From contig JAGLOS010000003.1 in assembly GCA_023137615.1 (NCBI GenBank), forward strand, positions 1-39,812: a DNA stretch of 39,812 nt, read 5' to 3'. This stretch comes from Minisyncoccota bacterium. Its GTDB lineage: Bacteria; Patescibacteriota; Minisyncoccia; Phycocordibacterales; JAGLOS01. Positions 32,318 through 39,812 of the stretch are shown here, one piece after another (within the stretch, counting starts at the first letter, position 1; every line of letters begins with the position of its first letter). The notes under the pieces are model-generated. The model had not been told where the DNA came from and did no database searches. It saw nothing but the letters and a program-made list of their open reading frames with translations. Both the position numbers and the translations under genes were made by a program.

Positions 32318-32334
32318 TTGCTTTTTACTTCTTT

Positions 32335-32799
32335 TTATTTAATACTCACGATCGTATACAGTATATCCCCCTTTGGCGTATTACATACCACGTCATCATT
32401 TTTTGTTTTGCCTAAAAATGCTATTCCAAGAGGAGACTTGTTTGAGATCTTTCCGGACGCCATATCAACCTCTTCCGAACCCACAATGGAAAAAGTTTGT
32501 TTTTCTTTTGATCCTTTTTTCTTAACGACCACAGTCGAACCAACTTCCACGGTATCACCGCTTTTGTACGACACGATCTCTGCCGTTTTAAGAATTGCCT
32601 CAAGGTTCATAATACGGTCCTCGACTTTTGCCTGATCATCACGGGCTTCCTGATATTCAGCGTTTTCTGACAGGTCACCAAGAGACTTTGCAAATTCAAG
32701 TTTCTCAGCAACTTCTTTTCGTTTTTCTGTTCGAAGACTTTCAAGCTCCCCCGAAAGTTCTTTATATTTCTCTTTACTTAAATATTGTTTTTCATCCAT
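32335..32799 (-). CDS. greA: Transcription elongation factor GreA
   Basis: Rescues backtracked RNA polymerase by stimulating transcript cleavage. The N-terminal coiled coil carries LEFAKSLGDLSENAEYQEARDD; the Asp and Glu at its tip are the catalytic pair. The C-terminal FKBP-like domain has SGDTVEVGSTV, FSIVGSEEVDMASGKIS, and SPLGIAFLGK. The frame is open from 32835, but I choose ATG 32799 (154 residues) because a promoter (TTGTGG, 17 bp, TATAAT) ends 9 nt before it. It sits between the elongation (mre) and division clusters as its own unit, with a strong terminator. Confidence 0.95.
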   Translation of the reverse strand: MDEKQYLSKEKYKELSGELESLRTEKRKEVAEKLEFAKSLGDLSENAEYQEARDDQAKVEDRIMNLEAILKTAEIVSYKSGDTVEVGSTVVVKKKGSKEKQTFSIVGSEEVDMASGKISNKSPLGIAFLGKTKNDDVVCNTPKGDILYTIVSIK

Positions 32800-32808
32800 A
32801 GTCCGCAC

Positions 32809-32837
32809 ATTATACATGCTTTCATATGTCGCCACAA
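32809..32837 (-). promoter_or_regulatory. greA promoter
   Basis: TTGTGG (32832-32837) and a perfect TATAAT (32809-32814) with an optimal 17-bp spacer. The start should fall about 3 nt before the greA ATG. Confidence 0.75.
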
Positions 32838-32915
32838 CTTGATTTTTTCTGTTTTTATTGTCTTTTTATATGACAAAACTTTTCAGAATATAAGCTTATT
32901 TTAACAGTCCAAAAA

Positions 32916-34631
32916 CTAGTCAAAATACTCCGGAGTATATATATTCATCCAATCAAATACCTGTCTCATGATATAGAGTCCACCAATGGTATTTTCCCTC
33001 GGACCTTCCTCCATCATAACAGTAAAGGCATATTGCGGATCATCATAAGGAAAATATCCTATAGCCCATGAATTTACTCTACTCTTTGAGATCCCAACCT
33101 CTGCCGTACCGGTCTTTGCCGCAACTTTTATATACGGAAGATACAAGCCTTTTGCTGTCCCATCAGTAACCGCCTGCCGCAGACCTTCCTTGACCGTTGT
33201 GTAATGAACATCACTTATCACTGTTATTTCTTCTGTGGGAATGTCCTGTTTTACGACATGTGGAACAACCAACGCTCCGTTTGATGCGATCGCGGCAATT
33301 GCACGCACCATTTGTATGGGTGTAACCTGAAAACCGTATTGTCCGATGGCAGTATTATAGGTATCACCGATACGCCACTCTTCACCATCGAAATTTATTT
33401 CTTTCCATGCGGGGTTTGGGATAACTCCGTCAACTTCTCCCGGTATATCAACACCGGTTATTTCCCCGATACCGAACATACGAGCATACCGTTCGATATT
33501 TGCAATTCCGATGCCTTCTTGATCGTCCGGTTCAAAACCACCGCCAACCTCATAAAAATAGATATTTGAAGAAACCGCGAGTGCGTCACGTATATCGACA
33601 TATCCATGTGCTCTCCAGTCGGTAAAAATCGTATTAAATTCCGGATTCCATGGATTTGGTATGACCAACTTTCCCGTACTTAATATTTTTTTGTCGGGAG
33701 ATATAACTCCTTCGTTCAATGCACCAAGCGCAACAAAAGGTTTTACGATCGAACCGGGGGTATAACGCCCTGATATGGCACGATTAAGATACGGTTTTCC
33801 TTCATTAAGACTATATCCTGCAATTGTTTCTGCGTCTTCTCCCGCCGATATGACAGACGAGTTATATTCGGGATAATTTGTAAGTGCCAATATTTCTCCG
33901 GAATGAATATTCATAATAATACCCGTACCGCCTTTAAAACCTTTTTCATATGAAAGGTCTTTAATAAATTTATACATTTGTGTCTGCACACGAGTATCTA
34001 TGGTCAAAGTAAGATCCTCTCCATCCTCAGGGGGGTTAATGATATTTTCCGATTCAACTTCAAGTAATGCATTTCTTTCAACCAGTTTGACACCGTTTAC
34101 ACCATTAAGTTCCACATTATATTGTTTCTCAATTCCGGCAACACCACTATACTCTGTTTTGTAATAAACACCGCTTGAATCCGCTTGCGGATATTTTACA
34201 TATCCCAACACGTGAGAAAGTCCTGACGTTGCGATATAAGCTCGAGTGGTAAAATCCTCACTTATCCCCGGAATATTCCAAGCCAACACCTCATCATTGC
34301 AATCAAAAATAACCCCTCTTTCCGGGAACAAAAAAGTATGAGCAAGCCGATTGTTTTCACTTATCTCAACATATTCCTGTCCCTTAACTATCTGCAACAA
34401 ACCAATTCTGCATAAAAAAATGATCGTAACAAGAACAAAAAACATCCCGAGAAACATAATGGTTGTCTTGGATAACGAACGAACGATCCTTCCTTCAAAC
34501 TGATACACATCAAACTGCGGTAAATTACTTGAATCGAGAAAGATCTCATCGGGATCTATGTCTTCATACGACCGAGAACGCGGACCATTGATCTTGAGCA
34601 AACTGTTCAAAAAATTTTTACCCATATCCAT
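32916..34631 (-). CDS. mrdA: Peptidoglycan transpeptidase PBP2 (elongation)
   Basis: Class B penicillin-binding protein of the elongasome. A long cytoplasmic N-terminus (about 55 residues) precedes one transmembrane helix (about 57-77). The pedestal contains RLAHTFLFPERGVIFD and SGVAGIEKQYNVELNG. The transpeptidase domain has PGSIVKP (Ser294), SSN in AVSSNIYFYEVGG, and KTGT in AAKTGTAEVG (Lys506). TPIQMVRAIAAIAS and NSWAIGYFP follow. It overlaps the mreD end by 14 bp (or 8 bp if Met3 is used) and is the last gene of the mreB-mreC-mreD-mrdA run. Confidence 0.94.
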   Translation of the reverse strand: MDMGKNFLNSLLKINGPRSRSYEDIDPDEIFLDSSNLPQFDVYQFEGRIVRSLSKTTIMFLGMFFVLVTIIFLCRIGLLQIVKGQEYVEISENNRLAHTFLFPERGVIFDCNDEVLAWNIPGISEDFTTRAYIATSGLSHVLGYVKYPQADSSGVYYKTEYSGVAGIEKQYNVELNGVNGVKLVERNALLEVESENIINPPEDGEDLTLTIDTRVQTQMYKFIKDLSYEKGFKGGTGIIMNIHSGEILALTNYPEYNSSVISAGEDAETIAGYSLNEGKPYLNRAISGRYTPGSIVKPFVALGALNEGVISPDKKILSTGKLVIPNPWNPEFNTIFTDWRAHGYVDIRDALAVSSNIYFYEVGGGFEPDDQEGIGIANIERYARMFGIGEITGVDIPGEVDGVIPNPAWKEINFDGEEWRIGDTYNTAIGQYGFQVTPIQMVRAIAAIASNGALVVPHVVKQDIPTEEITVISDVHYTTVKEGLRQAVTDGTAKGLYLPYIKVAAKTGTAEVGISKSRVNSWAIGYFPYDDPQYAFTVMMEEGPRENTIGGLYIMRQVFDWMNIYTPEYFD

Positions 34632-34902
34632 AAGAACGAACGCGCCTTTTAAAACGACTTCCTATCAGATACACAAAGAAAGAGATCGTGGAAAAAATAA
34701 TAGGAGCATTGAGTATAGTAAAACTTCCATCAACACCATACAAAAGATCAGTAAGAATACCGGCGGCAATAGCTTCATAATATCGCGGGAAAAACACAAC
34801 GCCCATCACCATAAATACAATGACCAACCGCCAATCAAAAAACAGCACGCTCGTGAAGAGCCCAATGTTGTATGCGATACGAATATATACTTTCTTCTTC
34901 AT
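34618..34902 (-). CDS. mreD: MreD-like rod-shape membrane protein (short)
   Basis: 94 residues with three hydrophobic helices (roughly 10-25, 25-45 and 62-80) and a basic C-terminus GSRFKRRVRSYGYG. MreD usually has about 160 residues and five to six helices, so this is a reduced form or a distant analogue. GILTDLLYGVDG matches the conserved G-x-x-x-D-x-x-x-G MreD segment. Its place between mreC and mrdA supports the call. Confidence 0.8.
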   Translation of the reverse strand: MKKKVYIRIAYNIGLFTSVLFFDWRLVIVFMVMGVVFFPRYYEAIAAGILTDLLYGVDGSFTILNAPIIFSTISFFVYLIGSRFKRRVRSYGYG

Positions 34903-34908
34903 GATGTG

Positions 34909-35694
34909 TTAGGGAACTATTTCTACAAATCGCAATGTAAATGGATTGATGGGAGACTTGAATAATACTCGTTCGAAAGCATCATTTGGATTATCGTCTA
35001 TCTCTTCTATCATACCCAAGACACGCGGAAAGATGTTTGGTAAATATACCGTATCACCGATAGAAACGCCGCTGTTTCTTGGAAGTTTTATTTCAAAATT
35101 TCCCGCCCCATATCCCAGAGCATCCACACGTATCGCCTCTTCTCCAATAATAACTTCGACAATGTTACCGGAAGATGAGTATAATTTTACCTTTGAAGAT
35201 GTATAGAAAGTTTCAAACACCTCTCCGATCGCCACATCTTCCAATAAAACCATGTCCCCTTTGGATACCCCTTGTTTTACACCGACATCAACAATGATCG
35301 TATCGTATAAAGTCTGATCTGCATTTGCCAATACTACTGCAAATATACGAGACTCCTTATCGTCTCTCCCCAACATCTCTTTTAGTTGTCTGTTTTCAAT
35401 ACGGAGGAAATTTCTCTCAGCGACCTTCGCCACCATAGAATCTATTTGAACTTGCAAATCTTTATTTTCGATCCACAGTGATCGACGAGACGAAAAATAA
35501 CTCAAAAACGGGCTCATTGAGTTCTCTATTGAATATCCGATCTTCCAAACAGGTGTCATTACTGTATGCGCCACACCTGAAAAAAATAATGCCGCAGGAC
35601 TAAAAAAAAGTCCGTATATTAAAAACACCCCTACTGTAAAAACAGTAACATTTCTTTTTGTCTTATTTTTTTTATCTCGGTGCGTTATCATCAT
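34909..35694 (-). CDS. mreC: Rod shape-determining protein MreC
   Basis: A bitopic protein linking MreB to the wall synthases. A basic N-terminus (THRDKKNKTKRN) leads into a transmembrane helix (about 15-35), a coiled coil (LQVQIDSMVAKVAERNFLR), and the beta-barrel domain with GVKQGVSKGDMVLL, IGEVFETFYTSSKVKL and LPRNSGVSIGDTVYLP. The open frame starts at TTG 35706. I use ATG 35694 because TTG is rare here. It overlaps the mreB 3' end by about 23 bp. Confidence 0.9.
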   Translation of the reverse strand: MMITHRDKKNKTKRNVTVFTVGVFLIYGLFFSPAALFFSGVAHTVMTPVWKIGYSIENSMSPFLSYFSSRRSLWIENKDLQVQIDSMVAKVAERNFLRIENRQLKEMLGRDDKESRIFAVVLANADQTLYDTIIVDVGVKQGVSKGDMVLLEDVAIGEVFETFYTSSKVKLYSSSGNIVEVIIGEEAIRVDALGYGAGNFEIKLPRNSGVSIGDTVYLPNIFPRVLGMIEEIDDNPNDAFERVLFKSPINPFTLRFVEIVP

Positions 35695-36724
35695 CGTAAT
35701 CAACAAGTATCTCTCTGTGTTTTTCTATATCTTCCAATATGATCCCCGTCCCACGAGCAACCGCAGAGAGTGGCTCAGAAGCAATATGGACAGGAACCTT
35801 AAGCATGTCTGATATAAGCTTATCGAGCCCCTTGATCATAGTCCCTCCTCCCACAAGCACGATCCCACGCCTCATAACATCAGCAAGTATTTCCGGAGGA
35901 GTAGTCTCAAGTACTTCTTTTACAGCATCAATAAGTATAGCGATCGAAGGACCGATCGCTTCTCGTATATCTGCTTCAGTAATGATCACCTCTCGTGGAA
36001 GCCCCGTTACAAGGTCGCGTCCACGAACCGGTGCCTCCAACGGTTCATCCCCTTCCGCGATCGAACCAACAGCTATTTTAATATCCTCCGCAGTCCTCTC
36101 TCCGATCAATATTTTAAATTCATCACGAATATATGACGCAATATCACTATTGAGTCTATCTCCGGCAATCGTAAGATTTTTTGAGTTTATAATCCCTCCA
36201 AGCGAGATCACTGCGATATCCGTGGTACCCCCTCCCATATCTATGATCATGCTTCCAATGGGTTCGTGCACAGGAAGCCCGATCCCGATCGCAGCCGCCA
36301 TCGGCTCTTCAACAATAAAGATCTCGCGCGCGCCGGCATTTGTCGTAGCATCAACAACAGCACGTGTCTCAACATTTGTGATCCCGGACGGCACACCTAC
36401 AACAACCCGAGGACGTCCAAACTTCTTCGATATTTGTTGCGCTTTTTTTATAAGATACATAAGCATCTCTTCGGTTACTTCAAAATTAGATACCACTCCA
36501 TCAACAAGCGGACGTATTGCTTCGACATGTCCGGGTGTTCGACCGATCATCTCTTTGGCATCCGTACCAACAGCCACGACTCGACCGGTTTTTTTATTGA
36601 GAGCAACAACAGACGGCTCGTTAATAATGATTCCGTGTTCACTCAAATATACAAGCGTGTTAGCTGTCCCTAAATCAATTCCGATATCGCCGGAAAATAA
36701 ACTGTGGAATTTTTTTAATATCAT
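35672..36724 (-). CDS. mreB: Rod shape-determining protein MreB
   Basis: A bacterial actin that guides lateral wall synthesis. The ATP-binding motifs are intact: phosphate 1 GIDLGTANTLVYL (15-27), connect and phosphate 2 MIIDMGGGTTDIAVISLGG, and adenosine motif GIVLVGGGTMIKGLDKL. The amphipathic N-terminal MILKKFHSLF may touch the membrane. At 350 residues the length is typical. Its ATG overlaps the proS stop by 1 nt, so wall-shape genes are coupled to an aminoacyl-tRNA synthetase gene. Confidence 0.97.
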   Translation of the reverse strand: MILKKFHSLFSGDIGIDLGTANTLVYLSEHGIIINEPSVVALNKKTGRVVAVGTDAKEMIGRTPGHVEAIRPLVDGVVSNFEVTEEMLMYLIKKAQQISKKFGRPRVVVGVPSGITNVETRAVVDATTNAGAREIFIVEEPMAAAIGIGLPVHEPIGSMIIDMGGGTTDIAVISLGGIINSKNLTIAGDRLNSDIASYIRDEFKILIGERTAEDIKIAVGSIAEGDEPLEAPVRGRDLVTGLPREVIITEADIREAIGPSIAILIDAVKEVLETTPPEILADVMRRGIVLVGGGTMIKGLDKLISDMLKVPVHIASEPLSAVARGTGIILEDIEKHREILVDYDDDNAPR

Positions 36725-37971
36725 TATAACTCTTTAATAAACTCTATAAGTGCTTGCGGTGACATTATCTGACTTTCTTCGCTGTTTCGGTTCTTTACCT
36801 CAACACCACCTTGATCCAGACTTTTCTTGCTTATAACAATTCTAATAGGAATACCAATAAGGTCAGAATCGGCGAACTTTTCTCCTGGACGCAATTGTCG
36901 ATCGTCCAACAACACGTCGACCCCGTTTTCCTGTAGTGATTCATATATCTGTTTTGCTTGCTGTTGTTGCGCAAGATCGATCAAATGCACATCAAACGGG
37001 GCAACGCTCTTTGGCCAAATAATTCCTTTTTCGTCGCTAAAAATTTCTACAATCGTTCCCATCAGACGTGGAATACCAATCCCATATGAGCCCATATATA
37101 CATTTTTTTCTTCTCCATTCTCGTCTTTATAGGTAAGCCCCAAAGCTTTGGAATATTTTTCTCCAAGTGTGTAGATATCTCCCACTTCAACAGATTTGGC
37201 CTCTTTAAAATTAAATTCTGTTTTCTTTAATCCAAAATCATCAAAAATTTCTTCTGAATAATCATCTTTGTTTATAGCGATCTTTTTATTCTCGTCATAC
37301 ATAATAATATCTTCACCGGCGTCTGTAATTGTTTGAAATTCAAAAGAATATTTTGAAAAGGAACCTCCCGAAGACATTGTAAGATAGGTTTGCTCGCCGA
37401 TTCCCGTCTTTGTAAAAATACTCATATATACCTCCTTCATTTTTTCATAGAACTTGTCATGCTCTTCTTTATCTAAAGAAAAGTCATACAGATCTTTCAT
37501 AAGAAACTCTCTTCCCCGCAAAATTCCGGATTTTGCCCGGAGTTCATTTCTGAATTTTGTTTGAAATTGATACGCGTAAACCGGCACATCTTTATACGAA
37601 GAAATATAATTCTTCATAATATTGGTGAGAACTTCTTCGTGTGTAAATGCCAGTCCGAGCTCTGTCCCGTTTTTCAAAGGAGTTTTAAACCAATCGTCTA
37701 CCACCTCATCATCCCATCTACCGCTTTTTTCCCAAATATCTTTTTGCTGAAGAGCGGTCATCTTCATTTCATGTGCGCCAATATTATTCAATTCTTCTCT
37801 AATAATATCTTTTATCCTCTCTATTACACGAAGTCCAAGCGGTAAAAACGTATACACACCCGCCATTTCTTTATGAATAAAACCGGCGCGAGTTAATAAT
37901 TGAGCGTTTTTACTGGATTCGTCTTTTGGAGCTTCTTTGCGTGTTTTTGTAAATAATTGTGATTGTAACAT
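36724..37971 (-). CDS. proS: Prolyl-tRNA synthetase (short, without editing domain)
   Basis: A class II enzyme that charges tRNA-Pro. Motif 1 region YTFLPLGLRVIERI, motif 2 FQTKFRNELRAKSGILRGREF, and motif 3 GSYGIGIPRLMGTIVE are all present. The C-terminal anticodon-binding domain starts near FDVHLIDLAQQQQ and has GVDVLLDDR. At 415 residues it lacks the roughly 180-residue INS editing domain between motifs 2 and 3 found in E. coli ProRS, as in other short bacterial forms. A TACTAT box (37980-37985) lies 8 nt before the ATG, and GAGGGG lies just before it. Confidence 0.95.
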   Translation of the reverse strand: MLQSQLFTKTRKEAPKDESSKNAQLLTRAGFIHKEMAGVYTFLPLGLRVIERIKDIIREELNNIGAHEMKMTALQQKDIWEKSGRWDDEVVDDWFKTPLKNGTELGLAFTHEEVLTNIMKNYISSYKDVPVYAYQFQTKFRNELRAKSGILRGREFLMKDLYDFSLDKEEHDKFYEKMKEVYMSIFTKTGIGEQTYLTMSSGGSFSKYSFEFQTITDAGEDIIMYDENKKIAINKDDYSEEIFDDFGLKKTEFNFKEAKSVEVGDIYTLGEKYSKALGLTYKDENGEEKNVYMGSYGIGIPRLMGTIVEIFSDEKGIIWPKSVAPFDVHLIDLAQQQQAKQIYESLQENGVDVLLDDRQLRPGEKFADSDLIGIPIRIVISKKSLDQGGVEVKNRNSEESQIMSPQALIEFIKEL

Positions 37972-38116
37972 TACCCCTCATAGTACCGAAGTTGAGCTGT
38001 AAAATCAAGAAAAGCAAAAATACCGCCCAAGCTCACGATCAAAACGGTTTTTATCTATGATCAAGAATATTCAGTATAAAATGTTATCAAAAAACGGCTG
38101 CCTTTAAAGACAATAT

Positions 38117-39211
38117 CTAAAACATTTTAACGACATCATGATATGTTATCATTATCATCAAAAAAATAAGGAAGAAAAAACCAAGAGAATTTAGCACATT
38201 TATAATTTGCGGTTGTATTGGTTTTCCTCTAAACGCTTCAATACCCAAAAAGAGCAATCTCCCTCCATCGAGTGCGGGAAACGGAAGAAGATTTATGATC
38301 CCAAGATTAATGGAAATTACCGCAGTTAACATAATAATGGCAACGGACCCACCGGCAGCGGCATCACCTACAATACCAAACAATCCAACCGGTCCGGCAA
38401 CTTCCTCAAAATTAGCTGACCCGGCAATAACATTCATCAAAAAAGAATGGAGTCCGCCCGCGATCCCGACTATCGCCGCACCGGTATACTTTGTTCCCTC
38501 CACCACCGCAGAACCAAATGACGGTAAAACAAGTGTTCCCACATCTTCAACAGCAACACCCAATATCGAACGACCAAGAGTCTCACTCATCTGTGGCACA
38601 ACATTTACGCTATATACATCTCCACTTCTTTTCTTATACTCAACGGTGATCGTATCTGTTGTATGATCGGCAACAAACTCCTGCAGATCGGCATTTGTCA
38701 TTTTAAGCAAGGTATCGCCTTCCGAGATCAAACGTGTTGGCAGATCACCAGACCTGATACCTGCTTCATAAGCCGCGCTTGTTTTAGCAACAGCAACGAA
38801 CATTGGCTGTGCATCCTCTATATACGCACCTTCCGGAAGAGTATTGTTCACAGAAGAAAGGATCCCCAAAGAAAAGGTCAAGATGATGAGCACCCATGCC
38901 AACAAAAAATTAAAAAAAACACCTGCAGACAAGACCGCTGCTTGTGTTAATTTTGATTTGTGTATGAAGCTCCTTTGAATATCCTTCTCCGATAGAGATC
39001 CTTCGTTGGGGGTTTCTCCAAATATTTTTACAAAACCGCCTATCGGCAAGAGATTAAATGTATATTCCGTTTCACCAAATTTTTTGCCGAATAATTTTGG
39101 CGGAAATCCAAAACCGAATTCATCCACACGGATACCGGACTTTTTTGCAACAATAAAATGCCCAAATTCATGGACAAGGATGATAACCAACAAAACAAGT
39201 ATAAATATCAT
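38117..39211 (-). CDS. rseP: Site-2 membrane metalloprotease RseP
   Basis: An intramembrane zinc protease. The first helix carries HEFGH (zinc ligands). GFGFPPKLFGKKFG and FNLLPIGGFVKIFGE are family marks. One PDZ-like domain lies in the middle, and the last helices contain FPALDGGRLLFLGIEAFRG with the third zinc ligand in LDGG. I use ATG 39211; a TTG at 39232 would add seven residues and leave only 6 nt after frr. No cognate anti-sigma factor is visible nearby. Confidence 0.93.
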   Translation of the reverse strand: MIFILVLLVIILVHEFGHFIVAKKSGIRVDEFGFGFPPKLFGKKFGETEYTFNLLPIGGFVKIFGETPNEGSLSEKDIQRSFIHKSKLTQAAVLSAGVFFNFLLAWVLIILTFSLGILSSVNNTLPEGAYIEDAQPMFVAVAKTSAAYEAGIRSGDLPTRLISEGDTLLKMTNADLQEFVADHTTDTITVEYKKRSGDVYSVNVVPQMSETLGRSILGVAVEDVGTLVLPSFGSAVVEGTKYTGAAIVGIAGGLHSFLMNVIAGSANFEEVAGPVGLFGIVGDAAAGGSVAIIMLTAVISINLGIINLLPFPALDGGRLLFLGIEAFRGKPIQPQIINVLNSLGFFFLIFLMIMITYHDVVKMF

Positions 39212-39238
39212 AACATCTGTAATGACGATCAATGTATT

Positions 39239-39790
39239 TTATAACATGATCTCGCGCTCTTTTTTCTTTCCATTGTCTTCCAATTGATCTCCCGCCTTGT
39301 CTATAATCTTCTGTAGGTCGTCCTTAAGTCGGAACTTATCATCTTCAGAAAACTCTCCCTCTTTTGCTTTATCTTGAATGTCATTCCATGCTTTTTCTCT
39401 TTCTTTGCGTATTGAGATCTTTGCTTGTTCAAGCTTTTCACCAACAATTTTTTTGAGCATATCGCGTCTTTCGGCTGTCAATTCAGGGAATGAAACACGC
39501 AGCCCCGAATCATCTACAGATACCGACACGCCGAGATTGGCGACAGTGATCGCCTTTTCGATCTCTTTTATCTGCCCTTTATCCCATGGTGTAATACGAA
39601 GTGTTCGTGCGTTTTCCGATGTTACACTTGCAACATGTGCGATCGGACTTTTGGTACCATATGAGTCAATCGATATATTATCTAGCAATGTCGGTGTCGC
39701 TTGCCCTGTGCGAATACTTAAAAATTCTTTAGTAAGCCACCCTTCAACTTCCATTATCTCTTTTTTTAAACTTGAAAAATCGTATGACAT
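39239..39790 (-). CDS. frr: Ribosome recycling factor
   Basis: A 183-residue factor that splits the post-termination ribosome with EF-G. The usual landmarks are present: LSIRTGQATPTLLDNISIDSYG, RTLRITPWDKGQIKEIEKAI, VRVSFPELTAERRDMLKK-type (here LRVSFPELTAERRDMLKK), and VRKEREKAWNDIQDK-type C-terminal helix (here SIRKEREKAWNDI). The length is standard. It is the first gene seen in the leftward envelope cluster. A CATAAT-like box lies 9 nt before the ATG, and the window ends 22 nt upstream. Confidence 0.96.
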   Translation of the reverse strand: MSYDFSSLKKEIMEVEGWLTKEFLSIRTGQATPTLLDNISIDSYGTKSPIAHVASVTSENARTLRITPWDKGQIKEIEKAITVANLGVSVSVDDSGLRVSFPELTAERRDMLKKIVGEKLEQAKISIRKEREKAWNDIQDKAKEGEFSEDDKFRLKDDLQKIIDKAGDQLEDNGKKKEREIML

Positions 39791-39812
39791 ATAATATGAA
39801 TTATGAATTAAG

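Larger units (their letters stand above)
32001..32334 (-). promoter_or_regulatory. Regulatory region between greA and mraZ
   Basis: 334 bp without a gene. Read leftward it contains the greA terminator hairpin (32261-32317), a second perfect hairpin (32211-32253), five MraZ-type boxes (32152-32197), about 130 bp of leader or promoter sequence, and -10-like boxes near mraZ. Confidence 0.75.

Noticed and set aside
35739-36737. 332-codon plus-strand frame opposite mreB
   Set aside because: Its Ser/Pro/Thr/Ile-rich product is the usual antisense shadow of a conserved gene, and mreB is unmistakable.

Overview
The window is a compact piece of a small bacterial genome. It holds 36 supported protein-coding genes and one tRNA, is moderately AT-rich, and has short intergenic gaps. 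The gene set suggests a Patescibacteria (CPR) lineage, probably of the Parcubacteria/Paceibacteria type. Supporting signs are a gamma-length DnaX without its zinc module, a 415-residue ProRS without the editing insertion, a 486-residue RelA/SpoT without ACT, few Shine-Dalgarno sites, and many start codons lying 6-9 nt after a TATAAT-like box (apparently leaderless mRNAs). TGA is used as a stop, so the Gracilibacteria/Absconditabacteria code does not apply. The assignment is an inference from gene content and not from a marker phylogeny.

Left part (1-8.4 kb, minus strand): a hairpin-rich gap, dnaX, a YtxH-like protein with a histone-H1-like tail, a small membrane partner, a Dus enzyme, a membrane-anchored Clp-like ATPase whose first AAA module looks dead, a small membrane protein, ftsQ, and a seryl-tRNA-synthetase-like gene that lacks ATP-site residues. 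Next comes the plus-strand pair dprA-topA, then a more AT-rich four-gene block (11.7-13.9 kb): a phosphatidylserine-decarboxylase-like enzyme, a CYTH protein, a P-loop kinase and a small membrane protein with a zinc ribbon.

Middle (13.9-27.2 kb): xth, a bifunctional RelA/SpoT protein, parB with a long acidic tail, truB, a Na+/Ca2+ exchanger, an orphan coiled-coil gene with a strong promoter and structured leader, an SPFH protein, a hypothetical, an ABC-F ATPase, pcm, an RsuA/RluB pseudouridine synthase and rlmB. The non-coding stretches carry two copies of one dispersed palindromic repeat, a 37-bp tandem repeat, tRNA-Glu(CTC) with a duplicated 3' end, and a 248-bp MITE-like element with terminal inverted repeats and a target duplication at the murF stop codon.

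Right part (27.2-39.8 kb, all minus strand): a cell-envelope supercluster. In transcription order it runs frr, rseP, proS, mreB, mreC, mreD, mrdA (elongation), then greA, then mraZ, rsmH, ftsL, ftsI, murF (dcw-type division cluster). Ahead of mraZ is a clear array of five GTGG(G/T) boxes with 10-11 bp spacing, matching a MraZ operator, next to two perfect long hairpins. A heptamer tandem repeat fills the mraZ-rsmH gap. Together the genes make the peptidoglycan synthesis and shape machinery of a walled cell, alongside DNA uptake (DprA), chromosome segregation (ParB) and stringent-response functions.
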